Position numbers and translations under genes: made by a program | Notes under the pieces: generated by a model | Told to the model about the DNA's origin: nothing | Databases searched by the model: none | What the model saw: the letters and a program-made list of their open reading frames with translations, nothing else | Source of the DNA: Thiohalocapsa sp. | GTDB taxonomy: Bacteria; Pseudomonadota; Gammaproteobacteria; Chromatiales; Chromatiaceae | DNA length: 48,907 bases | Direction of reading: 5' to 3' | NCBI RefSeq assembly: GCF_022340605.1 | Contig: NZ_JAJDNQ010000141.1 | Coordinates: 1 to 48,907, forward strand | Part shown: in pieces, positions 9,278 to 17,696 of the stretch | Position numbering within the stretch: the stretch's first letter is position 1 | Layout of the letters: each line of letters starts with the position of its first letter

Positions 9278-10116
9278 GCACGCAGCCCATTCTGATTCCG
9301 GCCCGGATTCGGGCCCTGATGCCGACATGGCGGGCGCTGCGTCTCCTGGAGCATGTGCTTACGGGCGCGGTCCTGTCCGCCGGTGTGGCATCGCTGGGCC
9401 TGGCGCGGGTGCCCCGGCCCTGGCAGCCGGCGTTGGTGTGCTGGTGGCACCGTCGGCTGCTGCGCTGCCTGGCGCTGCATGTATCTCAGCAGGGTACGCC
9501 GGCACGCGGGGCGCTGGTCGTCGCAAACCATGTCTCCTGGCTGGATATCCCGGTTGTGGGCGGAACGGCGCCGCTTTGCTTCGTCTCCAAGGCGGAGGTG
9601 CGCCAATGGCCGGTCGTGGGCTGGATGGCCGCCACCGCTGGCACGTTGTTCATGCAGCGGGGCGCCCATCAGGCGGCTGAGATGGCGCGCTGCATCGCGC
9701 AGCAGTTGCGCGATGGGGCGAGTGTCGTGATCTTTCCGGAAGGCACCACCAGTGACGGGCGCGCGCTGCGACGCTTCCACGCCCGTCTGTTTGCCGCCGC
9801 GGAGTGTGACGGCACCGTGGTACAGCCGGTGGCGATCCGCTACGGTCATGGCGTCGAGCCGGATGCGACGGCGCCGTTCATCGGCGACGACACTCTGTTG
9901 GCCCACCTCTGGCGCGTGCTGCGGCATCCGGCGCTGGCGGTTACCGTAACCTTTCTGCCGCCAGTGGATGGCGCCGGCGCGGGCCGGCGGCAGATGGCCG
10001 ACGCGGCCCACGCCGCCATCACCGGCCAGCTCTCGCGGCAGACGGGAGAGGCCGTTGCCGCAGAAGGCGAGCGCTTCGGCCGGCGCACGGCCGCCGTACT
10101 CGCTCGCCGGGCATAG
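9274..10116 (+). CDS. olsA: OlsA/PlsC-family 1-acyl-sn-glycerol-3-phosphate-type acyltransferase
   Basis: 280 residues from a TTG overlapping the olsB stop; GGAGAG sits four to nine bases upstream, which favours this start over an ATG at 9319 with no ribosome site. Motif I is NHVSWLD (residues 85-91, the HX4D catalytic pair), motif II includes FMQRG and motif III is FPEGTTSDG (from 154). A hydrophobic N-terminal segment suggests membrane attachment. In ornithine-lipid synthesis OlsA adds the second acyl chain to lyso-ornithine lipid from OlsB. A role as an ordinary lysophosphatidate acyltransferase cannot be excluded from sequence alone. Confidence 0.85.
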   Translation: MSTQPILIPARIRALMPTWRALRLLEHVLTGAVLSAGVASLGLARVPRPWQPALVCWWHRRLLRCLALHVSQQGTPARGALVVANHVSWLDIPVVGGTAPLCFVSKAEVRQWPVVGWMAATAGTLFMQRGAHQAAEMARCIAQQLRDGASVVIFPEGTTSDGRALRRFHARLFAAAECDGTVVQPVAIRYGHGVEPDATAPFIGDDTLLAHLWRVLRHPALAVTVTFLPPVDGAGAGRRQMADAAHAAITGQLSRQTGEAVAAEGERFGRRTAAVLARRA

Positions 10117-10144
10117 CGGCGCCCGGCACGCGCAGGGCGAACCC

Positions 10145-11359
10145 ATGCACAGCCAGTCTTTACAGCCAATGCGCATCGGCGTCGTCACCGAGACTTACCC
10201 ACCGGAGATCAACGGCGTCGCCAACACCATGCGGCAGTTGGTGACGGGGCTGGCGGGCCGCGGCCACCATGTGTTGCTGGTGCGCCCGCGCCAAGCCGCC
10301 GATGGCCGCGGGCGCGGCCCGCGCGGGCAGTTCCTGGTGCCGGGTCTGCCGATTCCGGGTTACCAGGGGTTGCGTTTCGGCCTGCCGGTCTACTGGCGCT
10401 TGCGCAATATTTGGGCGCGCCTGCGTCCACATGTGGTCTATGTGGCCACCCAAGGGCCGCTGGGCCACGCGGCGCTGAACGCCGCGCGTAGGGTGTCCAT
10501 TCCGGTGGTCACCGGCTTCCACACGCAGTTTCACCAGTACAGCCGCCACTACGGTCTCGGTCTGCTCACCCAGCCCATCGTCAATACGCTGAAGAATTTC
10601 CACAATCGCTCCGATGCGACGCTGGTCCCCACTTCGGCGCTCCGCGCGCAGCTCAACGAGGCGGGCTTTCACAACGTGCATGTGTTCAGCCGCGGCGTCG
10701 ACACGACGCTGTTCGATCCGGCCCGGCGCAACGACGCGCTGCGCCGCGCTTGGGGCTGCGGTGAGCAGGATCTGGTGGCGCTGTATGTCGGGCGCATCGC
10801 CGCAGAGAAGAACATCCACCTGGCGCTGGCCTGCATGGAAGCCCTGAGCGCGCGCTTCGACAATCTGCGCTGTGTGCTGGTGGGTGATGGGCCCGAGCGC
10901 GCCCGCCTGGCGCGCAGTCATCCGGGCTGCCGCTTCGTCGGCGCCAAAGTGGGGGAAGAGCTCGCCGCGCACTACGCGAGTGGCGATCTGTTCCTGTTTC
11001 CGAGCCTGACCGAGACCTTTGGCAACGTCGTCACGGAGGCCATGGCCAGCGGCCTGCTGGTCAATGCCTTCGACTACGCTGCCGCACACGAGCATATTCG
11101 CCACGGCAGCAACGGCTTGCTGGCGCCCTGCGGCGATGATGATGCCTTCATCGCCGGAGTCCTCGAAGCGGTGGAACGGTCGGCGCAACTCCAGCGCATG
11201 CGCGAGGCGGCCCGGCACGCGGCCGAGTCCTTGAGCTGGGGGCGGATCATCGCGGGACTGGAGGAGCGCCTGCACGACGTGCTGCGCCAGCGCGGGGCTG
11301 AAGGTGTGGAACGGCGGGTGGATGCCGTGGGCCATGCAGCCTCGGGCAATGGGGCCTGA
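10145..11359 (+). CDS. GT4-family glycosyltransferase, candidate glycolipid synthase
   Basis: 404 residues with the GT-B fold. The N-terminal Rossmann half starts MRIGVVTETYPPEINGVANTMRQL; the donor half has LYVGRIAAEKNIHLAL, VLVGDGPER, FVGAKVGEELAAHYASGDLFLFPSLTETFGNVVTEAM with the EX7E pair at Glu290 and Glu298. Third gene after olsB and olsA (28-base gap, AGGGCGA before the ATG), so probably under the same Pho box. GT4 enzymes of this type include sugar transferases to diacylglycerol (Agt in the PlcP-Agt phosphate-starvation pathway); that role is inference from context. Nothing recognisable as a signal peptide. Confidence 0.8.
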   Translation: MHSQSLQPMRIGVVTETYPPEINGVANTMRQLVTGLAGRGHHVLLVRPRQAADGRGRGPRGQFLVPGLPIPGYQGLRFGLPVYWRLRNIWARLRPHVVYVATQGPLGHAALNAARRVSIPVVTGFHTQFHQYSRHYGLGLLTQPIVNTLKNFHNRSDATLVPTSALRAQLNEAGFHNVHVFSRGVDTTLFDPARRNDALRRAWGCGEQDLVALYVGRIAAEKNIHLALACMEALSARFDNLRCVLVGDGPERARLARSHPGCRFVGAKVGEELAAHYASGDLFLFPSLTETFGNVVTEAMASGLLVNAFDYAAAHEHIRHGSNGLLAPCGDDDAFIAGVLEAVERSAQLQRMREAARHAAESLSWGRIIAGLEERLHDVLRQRGAEGVERRVDAVGHAASGNGA

Positions 11360-11704
11360 GAGAGACAGGTGCCGTCCGAACGGTGTCGGCCGGTTGTGGC
11401 CACGCGCCTGGGGCGGGCCAAGGGCATGCGCGGTCTGACGACCGGGAGGTGTTGGTGTTGGACAAGAGTCGCGCCTTGGCGGCGTCAGGCTGCCGTCGTG
11501 CGCGCGAGAACGGCGTCGGGTTGGCTCGGATGAGGCCTGGGGACGGGCTCTGGATGTGGAGCTCTGGATGTGGAGCTCTGGATGTGGAGCTCTGGGCGTG
11601 GGGCTTTGGGGGGGCGCGTCCTTGCGCTGAGGTCCGTATGCCGATCGCACTGAGCCGCCGGACGGCGGCCCGGTGCGCGGCAGGCCCGGGACAGGCCGAG
11701 GGAC
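11360..11704. other. Gene-free gap with a triple 14-base repeat
   Basis: 345 bases between the convergent glycosyltransferase and sulfur globule genes. Three identical units of CTCTGGATGTGGAG run head to tail at 11548-11589, followed by a decayed fourth. A GCCGCCG/CGGCGGC hairpin at 11654-11669 lies 35 bases past the sulfur globule gene stop and may help end its transcript, but there is no T run. I see no credible ORF. Confidence 0.7.
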
Positions 11705-12094
11705 TTACTTCGCTTCGGCGTTGGCCGGAGCAGCAGGCGCGACAGGAGCACCCGGCATGCCGTAAGGCGCGCCGTAGGGGGCATAGCCCGGGTAGCCGTA
11801 GCCGCCCCAGTAGGGAGCGCCGTAGCCACCCCAGTAGGGGGCGTCGTAGCCATAGCCGTAGCCGCGGCCATAGCCATAACCGCGACCCCGGCCCCAGCCG
11901 TGGCCGCCGCCGGACATGCTCATGTTGAAGTCGCCGTAGCCGTCACCGAACATGTCGTTGAACCAGTCGCCGACGCCGTCGCCCCAGCCGGAACCGTAGC
12001 CGGGGCCGCCCCAGCCCGGGCCCCACCAAGCACTGGCGGAAGCGGAAACACCAAGCAGAGCGGCGACGGCCGCGGCGGTAGCAAGCTTTTTCAT
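11705..12094 (-). CDS. sgp: Sulfur globule protein-like Gly/Tyr/Trp-rich secreted protein
   Basis: 129 residues. A classic signal peptide ([22 protein letters not shown], cleavage before WW) is followed by a very Gly-, Tyr-, Trp- and Pro-rich chain: [12 protein letters not shown], an acidic [14 protein letters not shown] stretch, an RGYGYG region and repeated APYWGGYG units, ending in an Ala/Pro tail. This matches the structural proteins that coat periplasmic sulfur globules in purple sulfur bacteria (SgpA/SgpB type). Strong AGGAGA site before the ATG. Monocistronic with its own AT-rich promoter. Low-complexity sequence makes homology less certain; another surface or structural Gly-Tyr protein is the alternative. 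Confidence 0.75.
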   Translation of the reverse strand: MKKLATAAAVAALLGVSASASAWWGPGWGGPGYGSGWGDGVGDWFNDMFGDGYGDFNMSMSGGGHGWGRGRGYGYGRGYGYGYDAPYWGGYGAPYWGGYGYPGYAPYGAPYGMPGAPVAPAAPANAEAK

Positions 12095-12160
12095 CTGTTT
12101 TCTCCTGGGATTCTGGGTTAGCAAGCGCCGAGCGGTTTGCGCATCAGCGGAGCTAATAAT

Positions 12161-12190
12161 ATTAGAATTTTCTAAAATACGAAATATCAA
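12161..12190 (-). promoter_or_regulatory. Promoter with overlapping palindrome for the sulfur globule gene
   Basis: Reading on the minus strand, TTGATA (12190-12185) and TCTAAT (12166-12161) are separated by 18 bases. A perfect inverted repeat TTAGAA-TT-TTCTAA at 12162-12175 overlaps the -10, as a repressor or activator site might. This is the AT-richest spot nearby. Confidence 0.55.
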
Positions 12191-12215
12191 TTTACGATCT
12201 AAGCGGGCATATCGA

Positions 12216-13103
12216 TCAGTTTTGGCTATCGACGTGCAGACGCATGGACAAGTCGGCCGCGAGCAGGCTCTTGGTCAGATCCCCCACGGAGATGTCGTCG
12301 ACCCCGGTCTCGGCGATGCCCCGCATCTGCTCCAGGGTGACGCCGCCGGACGCCTCCAGGCGCGCGCGGCCCTGATTGAGCGACACCGCCCGGCGCAGGT
12401 CGCCGAGCTCGAAATTGTCCAGCAGCACGCGCTCGACGCCGGCGTCGAGCGCCTGCTCGAGCTGGGCGAGCGTCTCCACCTCGATCTCCACGGGGACCTC
12501 GGGCGGCACTTGCTGCCGCGCCAAGGCGACGGCGGCGGCGATGGAGCCGGCGGCGGTAATGTGGTTCTCCTTGATCAGCACGGCGTCGAAGAGACCCATG
12601 CGGTGGTTGTGGCAGCCGCCGCAGCGGACCGCATACTTCTGCTCGCGGCGCAGGCCGGGCAGCGTCTTGCGGGTGTCGAGAATGCGCACCGGCAGCCCCG
12701 CGACCGCATCGGCATAGCGGCGCGCGCGGGTCGCGGTGCCGGAGAGGGTCTGGAGATAGTTGAGCGCGGTGCGCTCCGCGGTCAGCAGCGCCCGCAGCGG
12801 TCCTTCGATCTGGCACAGTAGAGCCCCCGGCGCGAGCAGGTCCCCGTCGGCGGCGAGCCAGCGCACGGCGACGCGCGCGTCGATGAGCGTGCAGGCTAAC
12901 TCGAACCACTTGCGTCCGCACAGCACCGCCGGCTCGCGGGTCACCACCTCGGCGCGTGCCCATTGCGTTGCCGGCAGCAATGCAGCGGTCAGGTCGCCGG
13001 AGCCGACGTCCTCGTCAAGGCTGCGCTGCACATGCGCGCGGATGTGCTCCAGCGGTGGCAGGGATTCCGCGAGTGCGGGTGGATTCGGTGGTGCAACGGC
13101 CAT
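12216..13103 (-). CDS. nadC: Nicotinate-nucleotide pyrophosphorylase NadC
   Basis: Quinolinate phosphoribosyltransferase: quinolinate plus PRPP gives nicotinate mononucleotide, CO2 and pyrophosphate in de novo NAD synthesis. 295 residues. Landmarks: [120 protein letters not shown]. The Arg/Lys/His PRPP- and substrate-binding residues in RKTLPGLR and KENHI are present. Start at the ATG before [15 protein letters not shown]; the frame is open further upstream without homology. nadA and nadB are not nearby. Confidence 0.95.
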   Translation of the reverse strand: MAVAPPNPPALAESLPPLEHIRAHVQRSLDEDVGSGDLTAALLPATQWARAEVVTREPAVLCGRKWFELACTLIDARVAVRWLAADGDLLAPGALLCQIEGPLRALLTAERTALNYLQTLSGTATRARRYADAVAGLPVRILDTRKTLPGLRREQKYAVRCGGCHNHRMGLFDAVLIKENHITAAGSIAAAVALARQQVPPEVPVEIEVETLAQLEQALDAGVERVLLDNFELGDLRRAVSLNQGRARLEASGGVTLEQMRGIAETGVDDISVGDLTKSLLAADLSMRLHVDSQN

Positions 13104-13247
13104 GGGGGGACCTGCTGGGGTTTGGGGACGGTGGTTGCGCGCGCCTCGCCAGGGCAGGCGCGGGGCCTGGCCCGCGCGCCCGAGGCCTGCGGCCAGTGGC
13201 GCGTCGCATTTCGGCGCAGTCGTACTAGTGCTTCGCTGCGGAAATTT

Positions 13248-13335
13248 CGAGACCGGGCTCCCTCGTGGTCGTGGTCGTAATCGAAAGTCCGGACGGTTGA
13301 GGTCACGACAACGACAACGAACTGAGACGGTCTCG
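13248..13335. repeat. Second member of the GTTGTC-type hairpin family
   Basis: An outer stem CGAGACC (13248-13254) / GGTCTCG (13329-13335) encloses CGTGGTCGTGGTCG (13264-13277) and CGACAACGACAACG (13306-13319), which pair with one mismatch per six bases. The right arm is identical to that of the 4446-4508 element and is followed in both by a related GAGAC sequence. Lies in the 267-base gap between nadC and the DUF1631 gene; no gene seen there. Confidence 0.7.
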
Positions 13336-13370
13336 GGACTTGCGCATTGGTGCACTAATGTGCCGGCGCG

Positions 13371-15611
13371 TTACCGGATGCTCAACGACTGGCGGACGGC
13401 TTCCATGGCGCGGTCCACGAGTGGCACCTCGCCAGTACCGATGACCGTGGCGAGATCCTGGCCGAGCAATGCCTCCAGCTCGGGTTGCGGCAGCTCGAAG
13501 CCCTTACGGCCGAGGCAGTCCACGAACAGGAGCGGGTCTCCGGCCTCGCCGCGCCAGGCGAGCTTGAACCGCTGAATGCTGCCGTCATCGCGGGCGACGC
13601 CGAGCCAGCAGCCGACGGGCAGCGCGTCCGCGTCGTTGGGTGTCGTGCGCGTAGGGTGCAAGACGGCGCCGGCGTCGCCGCCCGTCTCTCTGCGCAACTC
13701 GCCATCGAGGTCCGTCGCGGACTGGCCGCGCAGCGCCGCGATGTGAACCGTCTGTAGTTCCTTGAGCCAGCGGGCCAGGAGCTGTTGATCGACGATGACG
13801 GTGCCCAGGCAGGCGCGCAAATCGCGCAGCAACTCGGGGATGCGCCGCAGCAACTCTCGCCGCTCGGCCGCGTCGCGCTTGGGCGCGACGCTCCATACCA
13901 GGTCCTCCAGTACACGCTTGCCGGCGCGCCAGCGGCGGTCCTGCTCGCCGCCGTCGGCATCGGCCCGCACCATGGCCTCGAGCCAGGCTTCCTCGAGGAT
14001 GGTGCGGACGATTCGTGGCAAGTCCTCTCGCGATGTGCGTGCTTCGACGAGCGCAAGGGCGCGGCGCCTTGCGCCGCGGCGTGCGTTGCGCGCGGCGGCC
14101 TGGCGCACGACCCGTTGCTCGGCGAGCGCGGCCTGTGCCTGCGCCCCGGTCACATGTTGTGCGAGCTCATGCTCGAGCGCGGAGAACAGTGCTGGGTCCG
14201 TATACATCTCGGTGACGACCCGCTGCACAAGGTGGTCGATGCGTGCGTAGAGTCCATCGTCCTGGTCGCGGTCGCTCTCGTTCCAGCCGATGCTGGCCTG
14301 GGCGATGAGGTTCAGCAGGCGTCGTGCGGGGTGCTCCGGGTCATCGAAGAAGTTCTGGTCGATCAGCGCCAGCTTGACGTAGGGGATCTGCAGCCTGCTC
14401 ACCAAGACCTTGATGGCATCCGGCATGTCGTTGCCGGCGAGCAGTTGCTCGAACAACAGGAACACCAGGTCCATGGTGTCTTCGTCGTTGGGCGCAAGCC
14501 GGCGCGGCTGGGTGGGGTCCATGCTCGCCCGCAGGCGATCACCCACCGCGTTGCGAAGGGCGGTCGGCGCCAGCGCGACATCGGCTGCCTGCTGTGCCGT
14601 TTCGGGCTCCACCCCCGAGAGCAGCGCGATCAAATCCTGTGTCGCCAGTGTCGCCTGGGGCGACCTGTTGGGATCGATGTGCCGCGCCCCGGCGAGCATC
14701 TGTCGCAGGGCCTCGAACATGCTCGCGGCGCTGTCATGACCAGCCGCCGTGTCGGTTGTCGGGCTGCTTGCGGCGGCGCGGCGCGCCGTCGGCACGGCGC
14801 CCAGCGTTGCGTGCTCAGTGCTCGCGGCCGGCCCCTGTGCTTCGGTCGGGGCGTCGTGGTTGTGGGTCGCTGCAGCTTGGGCCTCGGCCGGGGACGCCTG
14901 GTCGCCGTTCTTGACGATCTCGTGCCTGCGCGAAGACGGTGAGAGGCCCTGCGCGAGGGCATACTCGACGCAGCCCGCGTAGAAGGCGTCCAGGCGGTCC
15001 ATCACCTGCTGGTCGAAGATCTTGTGCACCACCAGCACCGTGGACAGGTCCAAGGCGTCTATGGAGCGCAACGCCGCGGCGAAGGCATTGGCAATGGCCG
15101 TCGGACTCACGGGGACGTCGCGCTGGTCCAGCTCCGGACGCGCGATCAGTTGGCCGAAATGGCGCGTTAGATCCCGCAACGGGCGAATGTAGCGCGTCTC
15201 CGCCTTGGAGATCATGTTGGTGAGCACAAGCGATTCTTCGAGGTCCTTCTCGGCGAGGATCTGCAGGTCCGCGGAATCGAAGCTGCGCTCCGAGGTGAGT
15301 CTCAGGTTGTGCGCGGCGTCCTGGAACAGGGCCACCGTGTCGGTCAGGTTGCGCAAGAAACGGCGCTTGAGGTTGGTGCGCCGGTGGCGCAGGTAGCGTT
15401 GTGCCTCGAAGTAACTGGCATAGCTGCGATCACTCTCGGCCTTGTCCGCGAACTCGTAGAGCGCGTCGTCCACCCGCTGCAATGCGCTATCCACCAGCGG
15501 CGGCAGCTCACGCTGCAGGCGCTCGGTGCAATGGCCGAGCATGCGCTGCAAGGTCGCCGGGGGAAAGGCAATGCGCTGTGCGTCGGGCGGTGCTGGTTGG
15601 TCCGATGCCAT
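13371..15611 (-). CDS. DUF1631-family protein
   Basis: 746 residues from this ATG (a GTG eleven codons upstream at 15644 is equally possible; neither has a good ribosome site). The N-terminal part (LQRELPPLVDSALQRVDDALYEFADKAESD, FEAQRYLRHRRTNLKRRFL) and the central AIKVLVSRLQIPYVKLALIDQNFFDDPEHPARRLLNLIAQASIGW are characteristic of DUF1631, sometimes mislabelled thymidine phosphorylase. A Ala/Thr-rich linker (about residues 225-300) separates the two. The C-terminus (LPVGCWLGVARDDGSIQRFKLAWRG...LLFVDCLGRKGFEL) has the look of a PilZ-like beta-barrel but no RxxxR motif is visible. No signal peptide or membrane segment. Function unknown. Divergent from the DUF1538 operon across about 160 bases. 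Confidence 0.8.
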   Translation of the reverse strand: MASDQPAPPDAQRIAFPPATLQRMLGHCTERLQRELPPLVDSALQRVDDALYEFADKAESDRSYASYFEAQRYLRHRRTNLKRRFLRNLTDTVALFQDAAHNLRLTSERSFDSADLQILAEKDLEESLVLTNMISKAETRYIRPLRDLTRHFGQLIARPELDQRDVPVSPTAIANAFAAALRSIDALDLSTVLVVHKIFDQQVMDRLDAFYAGCVEYALAQGLSPSSRRHEIVKNGDQASPAEAQAAATHNHDAPTEAQGPAASTEHATLGAVPTARRAAASSPTTDTAAGHDSAASMFEALRQMLAGARHIDPNRSPQATLATQDLIALLSGVEPETAQQAADVALAPTALRNAVGDRLRASMDPTQPRRLAPNDEDTMDLVFLLFEQLLAGNDMPDAIKVLVSRLQIPYVKLALIDQNFFDDPEHPARRLLNLIAQASIGWNESDRDQDDGLYARIDHLVQRVVTEMYTDPALFSALEHELAQHVTGAQAQAALAEQRVVRQAAARNARRGARRRALALVEARTSREDLPRIVRTILEEAWLEAMVRADADGGEQDRRWRAGKRVLEDLVWSVAPKRDAAERRELLRRIPELLRDLRACLGTVIVDQQLLARWLKELQTVHIAALRGQSATDLDGELRRETGGDAGAVLHPTRTTPNDADALPVGCWLGVARDDGSIQRFKLAWRGEAGDPLLFVDCLGRKGFELPQPELEALLGQDLATVIGTGEVPLVDRAMEAVRQSLSIR

Positions 15612-15775
15612 GCTTCGGTGCCCGGGGCCTGTGTACTGAGGCACCCAAGAGCTTTGTTTGTCACTAGTCTAGTACTATTCGCGGTCCGAAAGTCATCGCA
15701 GCACCTGCAAATGCCAACATCTCGCGCCCGATGGGGTGCCGCGCCACAGACGCGGACCACGGCCCTGCCTAGCCG

Positions 15776-16522
15776 ATGATCCGACGCTCCCGTAGCCTCG
15801 CTGCTCAGGTTGCCGGCGCTCTGCTGCAGAGTCTGCGCGATCTGGCACCGATCGTGGTCGTGATTGCCGTTTTCCAGTTGCTGGTGCTGCGTGAGCCCAT
15901 CGCGGATCTTGCCAGTCTGCTCATCGGCATCGGCATGGTGGTCCTGGGGCTGACGCTGTTTGTGCAGGGCCTGAACCTTGGGCTGTTCCCGCTCGGCGAG
16001 GGCATGGCCTGGGGCCTGGCGCACCAGGGCAGCCTGTTCTGGCTGCTGGCCTTCGCCTTCGGCCTGGGGTTCGGCACCACGGTGGCGGAGCCCGCGCTTA
16101 TCGCGGTCGCCGACGAGGCGGCTGCCGTGGCAGCCGACGGCGGCATGATCGCAACCGGCGCCGCGGCGCAGGAAGCCTATGCGCTCGGGCTGCGGCTGAC
16201 CGTGGCCGCCGCCGTCGGGGTCGCGCTGTTGGTGGGGGTGCTGCGCATTCTGCGCGGCTGGCCTATCCAGTATCTGATCATTGGCGGTTATGCCGGCGTG
16301 GTGCTCATGACGGCCCTGGCGCCGGCGGAGATCGTCGGCATCGCCTACGACTCCGGCGGCGTGACCACCTCGACCATCACGGTTCCGCTGGTCACCGCGC
16401 TCGGTGTCGGTCTCGCCACCAGCATCGAGGGGCGGAATCCGCTGGTGGATGGCTTTGGACTCATTGCCTTCGCGTCGCTGACGCCCATGATCTTCGTCAT
16501 GGTCTACGGCATGCTGATCTGA
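15776..16522 (+). CDS. DUF1538 integral membrane protein, first copy
   Basis: 248 residues, mostly hydrophobic, about six or seven membrane segments. Conserved blocks: [16 protein letters not shown] (25-40), [15 protein letters not shown] (61-75), [21 protein letters not shown] (95-115) and [18 protein letters not shown] (189-206), then [17 protein letters not shown]. The polar motifs TTVAEP and DSGGVTTST inside membrane segments look like a substrate or ion path, but the substrate is unknown. First gene of a four- or five-gene unit: its TGA is followed at once by the GTG of the second DUF1538 gene. No clear ribosome site before the ATG. Confidence 0.85.
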   Translation: MIRRSRSLAAQVAGALLQSLRDLAPIVVVIAVFQLLVLREPIADLASLLIGIGMVVLGLTLFVQGLNLGLFPLGEGMAWGLAHQGSLFWLLAFAFGLGFGTTVAEPALIAVADEAAAVAADGGMIATGAAAQEAYALGLRLTVAAAVGVALLVGVLRILRGWPIQYLIIGGYAGVVLMTALAPAEIVGIAYDSGGVTTSTITVPLVTALGVGLATSIEGRNPLVDGFGLIAFASLTPMIFVMVYGMLI

Positions 16523-17341
16523 GTGCCCGCTGCGATGTTCGCGGATACCCCATGTGCCATCGACACCCTGGTGCCCATTTGCGCGACGCTGGATGACGTG
16601 TTGCCGATTCTGGCGGTGCTGGTGGGCTTTCAGGTGTTGGTGCTGCGCCGGCCGCTGGCGAATCCGCGCCGGATTCTGCTGGGCTTCGGCATGGTGCTGC
16701 TGGGGCTCGCGTTTTTCATGCAGGGATTGGAAACGGCGCTGTTCCCGCTCGGTCGTCTGATGGCGGTGCAGCTGACGGCGCCGGAGTTTGTCGGCGCCGC
16801 CGGCGGCGGTGCGGTGGCGGGCGCGCCGGACTGGCGTGCCTATGGCTGGGTGTACCTGTTTGCGTTCGCCATCGGCTTCGCCACCACCATTGCCGAGCCC
16901 TCGCTCATCGCCGTTGCCATCAAGGCCAATCGGGCCTCGGCCGGCACCATCGGCACCACCGGCCTGCGGGTCGCGGTGGCCTTGGGGGTCGGCGTCGGCA
17001 TCACGCTCGGCGCCTTTCGCATCGTGACTGGGACGCCGCTGCATTGGTACATCATCACGGGCTACGTCTTCGTGCTCTTGCAGACGGCATTCGCACCAAA
17101 GCCCATCATCGCGCTGGCGTATGATTCCGGCGGGGTCACCACTTCAACCGTCACAGTACCGCTGGTGGCGGCGCTCGGGCTCGGCCTGTCCAGCAGTATT
17201 CCAGATCGCAACCCGCTCTTGGACGGCTTTGGTCTCATCGCCTTCGCAAGCCTGTTTCCGATCATGTCCGTGCTCGGCTATGCCCAGCTCACCGCACTGG
17301 TGGCCCGGGGCCGGCGCGAGCAGGACCGCACGGGGAATTGA
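16523..17341 (+). CDS. DUF1538 integral membrane protein, second copy
   Basis: 272 residues from a GTG directly abutting the previous stop (an ATG four codons in is an alternative). It repeats all conserved blocks of its neighbour: PILAVLVGFQVLVLRRP, FFMQGLETALFPLG, FAIGFATTIAEPSLIAVAIKA (115-135), [25 protein letters not shown] (198-222) and [17 protein letters not shown]. The two are therefore ancient paralogues that may form a heterodimer, each contributing an AEP and a DSGG motif. A hydrophilic C-terminal tail (ARGRREQDRTGN) is probably cytosolic. The downstream PII-like gene begins two bases after its stop. Confidence 0.85.
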   Translation: MPAAMFADTPCAIDTLVPICATLDDVLPILAVLVGFQVLVLRRPLANPRRILLGFGMVLLGLAFFMQGLETALFPLGRLMAVQLTAPEFVGAAGGGAVAGAPDWRAYGWVYLFAFAIGFATTIAEPSLIAVAIKANRASAGTIGTTGLRVAVALGVGVGITLGAFRIVTGTPLHWYIITGYVFVLLQTAFAPKPIIALAYDSGGVTTSTVTVPLVAALGLGLSSSIPDRNPLLDGFGLIAFASLFPIMSVLGYAQLTALVARGRREQDRTGN

Positions 17342-17343
17342 CC

Positions 17344-17694
17344 ATGCACTTCAAGCTGATCATCGCACTGGTGGAGCAGACCGAGACCGAGGCGGTGCTC
17401 GAGGCGGCGCGGGCCGCCGGCGCCACCGGTTCCACCGTCATCAGTTCGGCACGCGGGGAGGGGGCCGAGCAGCAGAAGACCTTTTTCGGGCTGACCCTCG
17501 AGACCCAGCGCGACGTGCTGCTGCTGGTGGTGGAGGAGCACTTGGCGCGCAGCATCCTCGAGACCATCGCCGAGGTGGGCCATTTCGAGGATCGGACCGG
17601 TTGCGGCATTGCCTTTCAGGTGGACGTCGAAGATGCCGTCGGCATCAGCCACCAGATCCGCGTGCTGTCCAAGAAGGTAGAGGAGGAGATCTGA
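17344..17694 (+). CDS. PII-like signalling protein
   Basis: 116 residues with the PII trimer layout: MHFKLIIALVEQTETEAVLEAARAAGATGSTVI (first beta-alpha-beta), a T-loop segment ARGEGAEQQKTFFGLTLETQ (36-55), DVLLLVVEEHLARSILETIAEVGHF, a B-loop-like DRTGCGIAFQVDVEDAVGI (83-101). It lacks the uridylylated Tyr51 of GlnB/GlnK (Phe here) and the usual GDGKIF wording, so it is not a canonical nitrogen PII. GGGGA lies seven bases before the ATG. Its place between membrane proteins and a CBS protein suggests it gates the DUF1538 pair in response to a nucleotide or small ligand; that is inference. Confidence 0.85.
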   Translation: MHFKLIIALVEQTETEAVLEAARAAGATGSTVISSARGEGAEQQKTFFGLTLETQRDVLLLVVEEHLARSILETIAEVGHFEDRTGCGIAFQVDVEDAVGISHQIRVLSKKVEEEI

Positions 17695-17696
17695 GC

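Noticed and set aside
13371..15644. Thymidine phosphorylase
   Set aside because: DUF1631 proteins are sometimes so labelled, but no phosphorylase motif is present.
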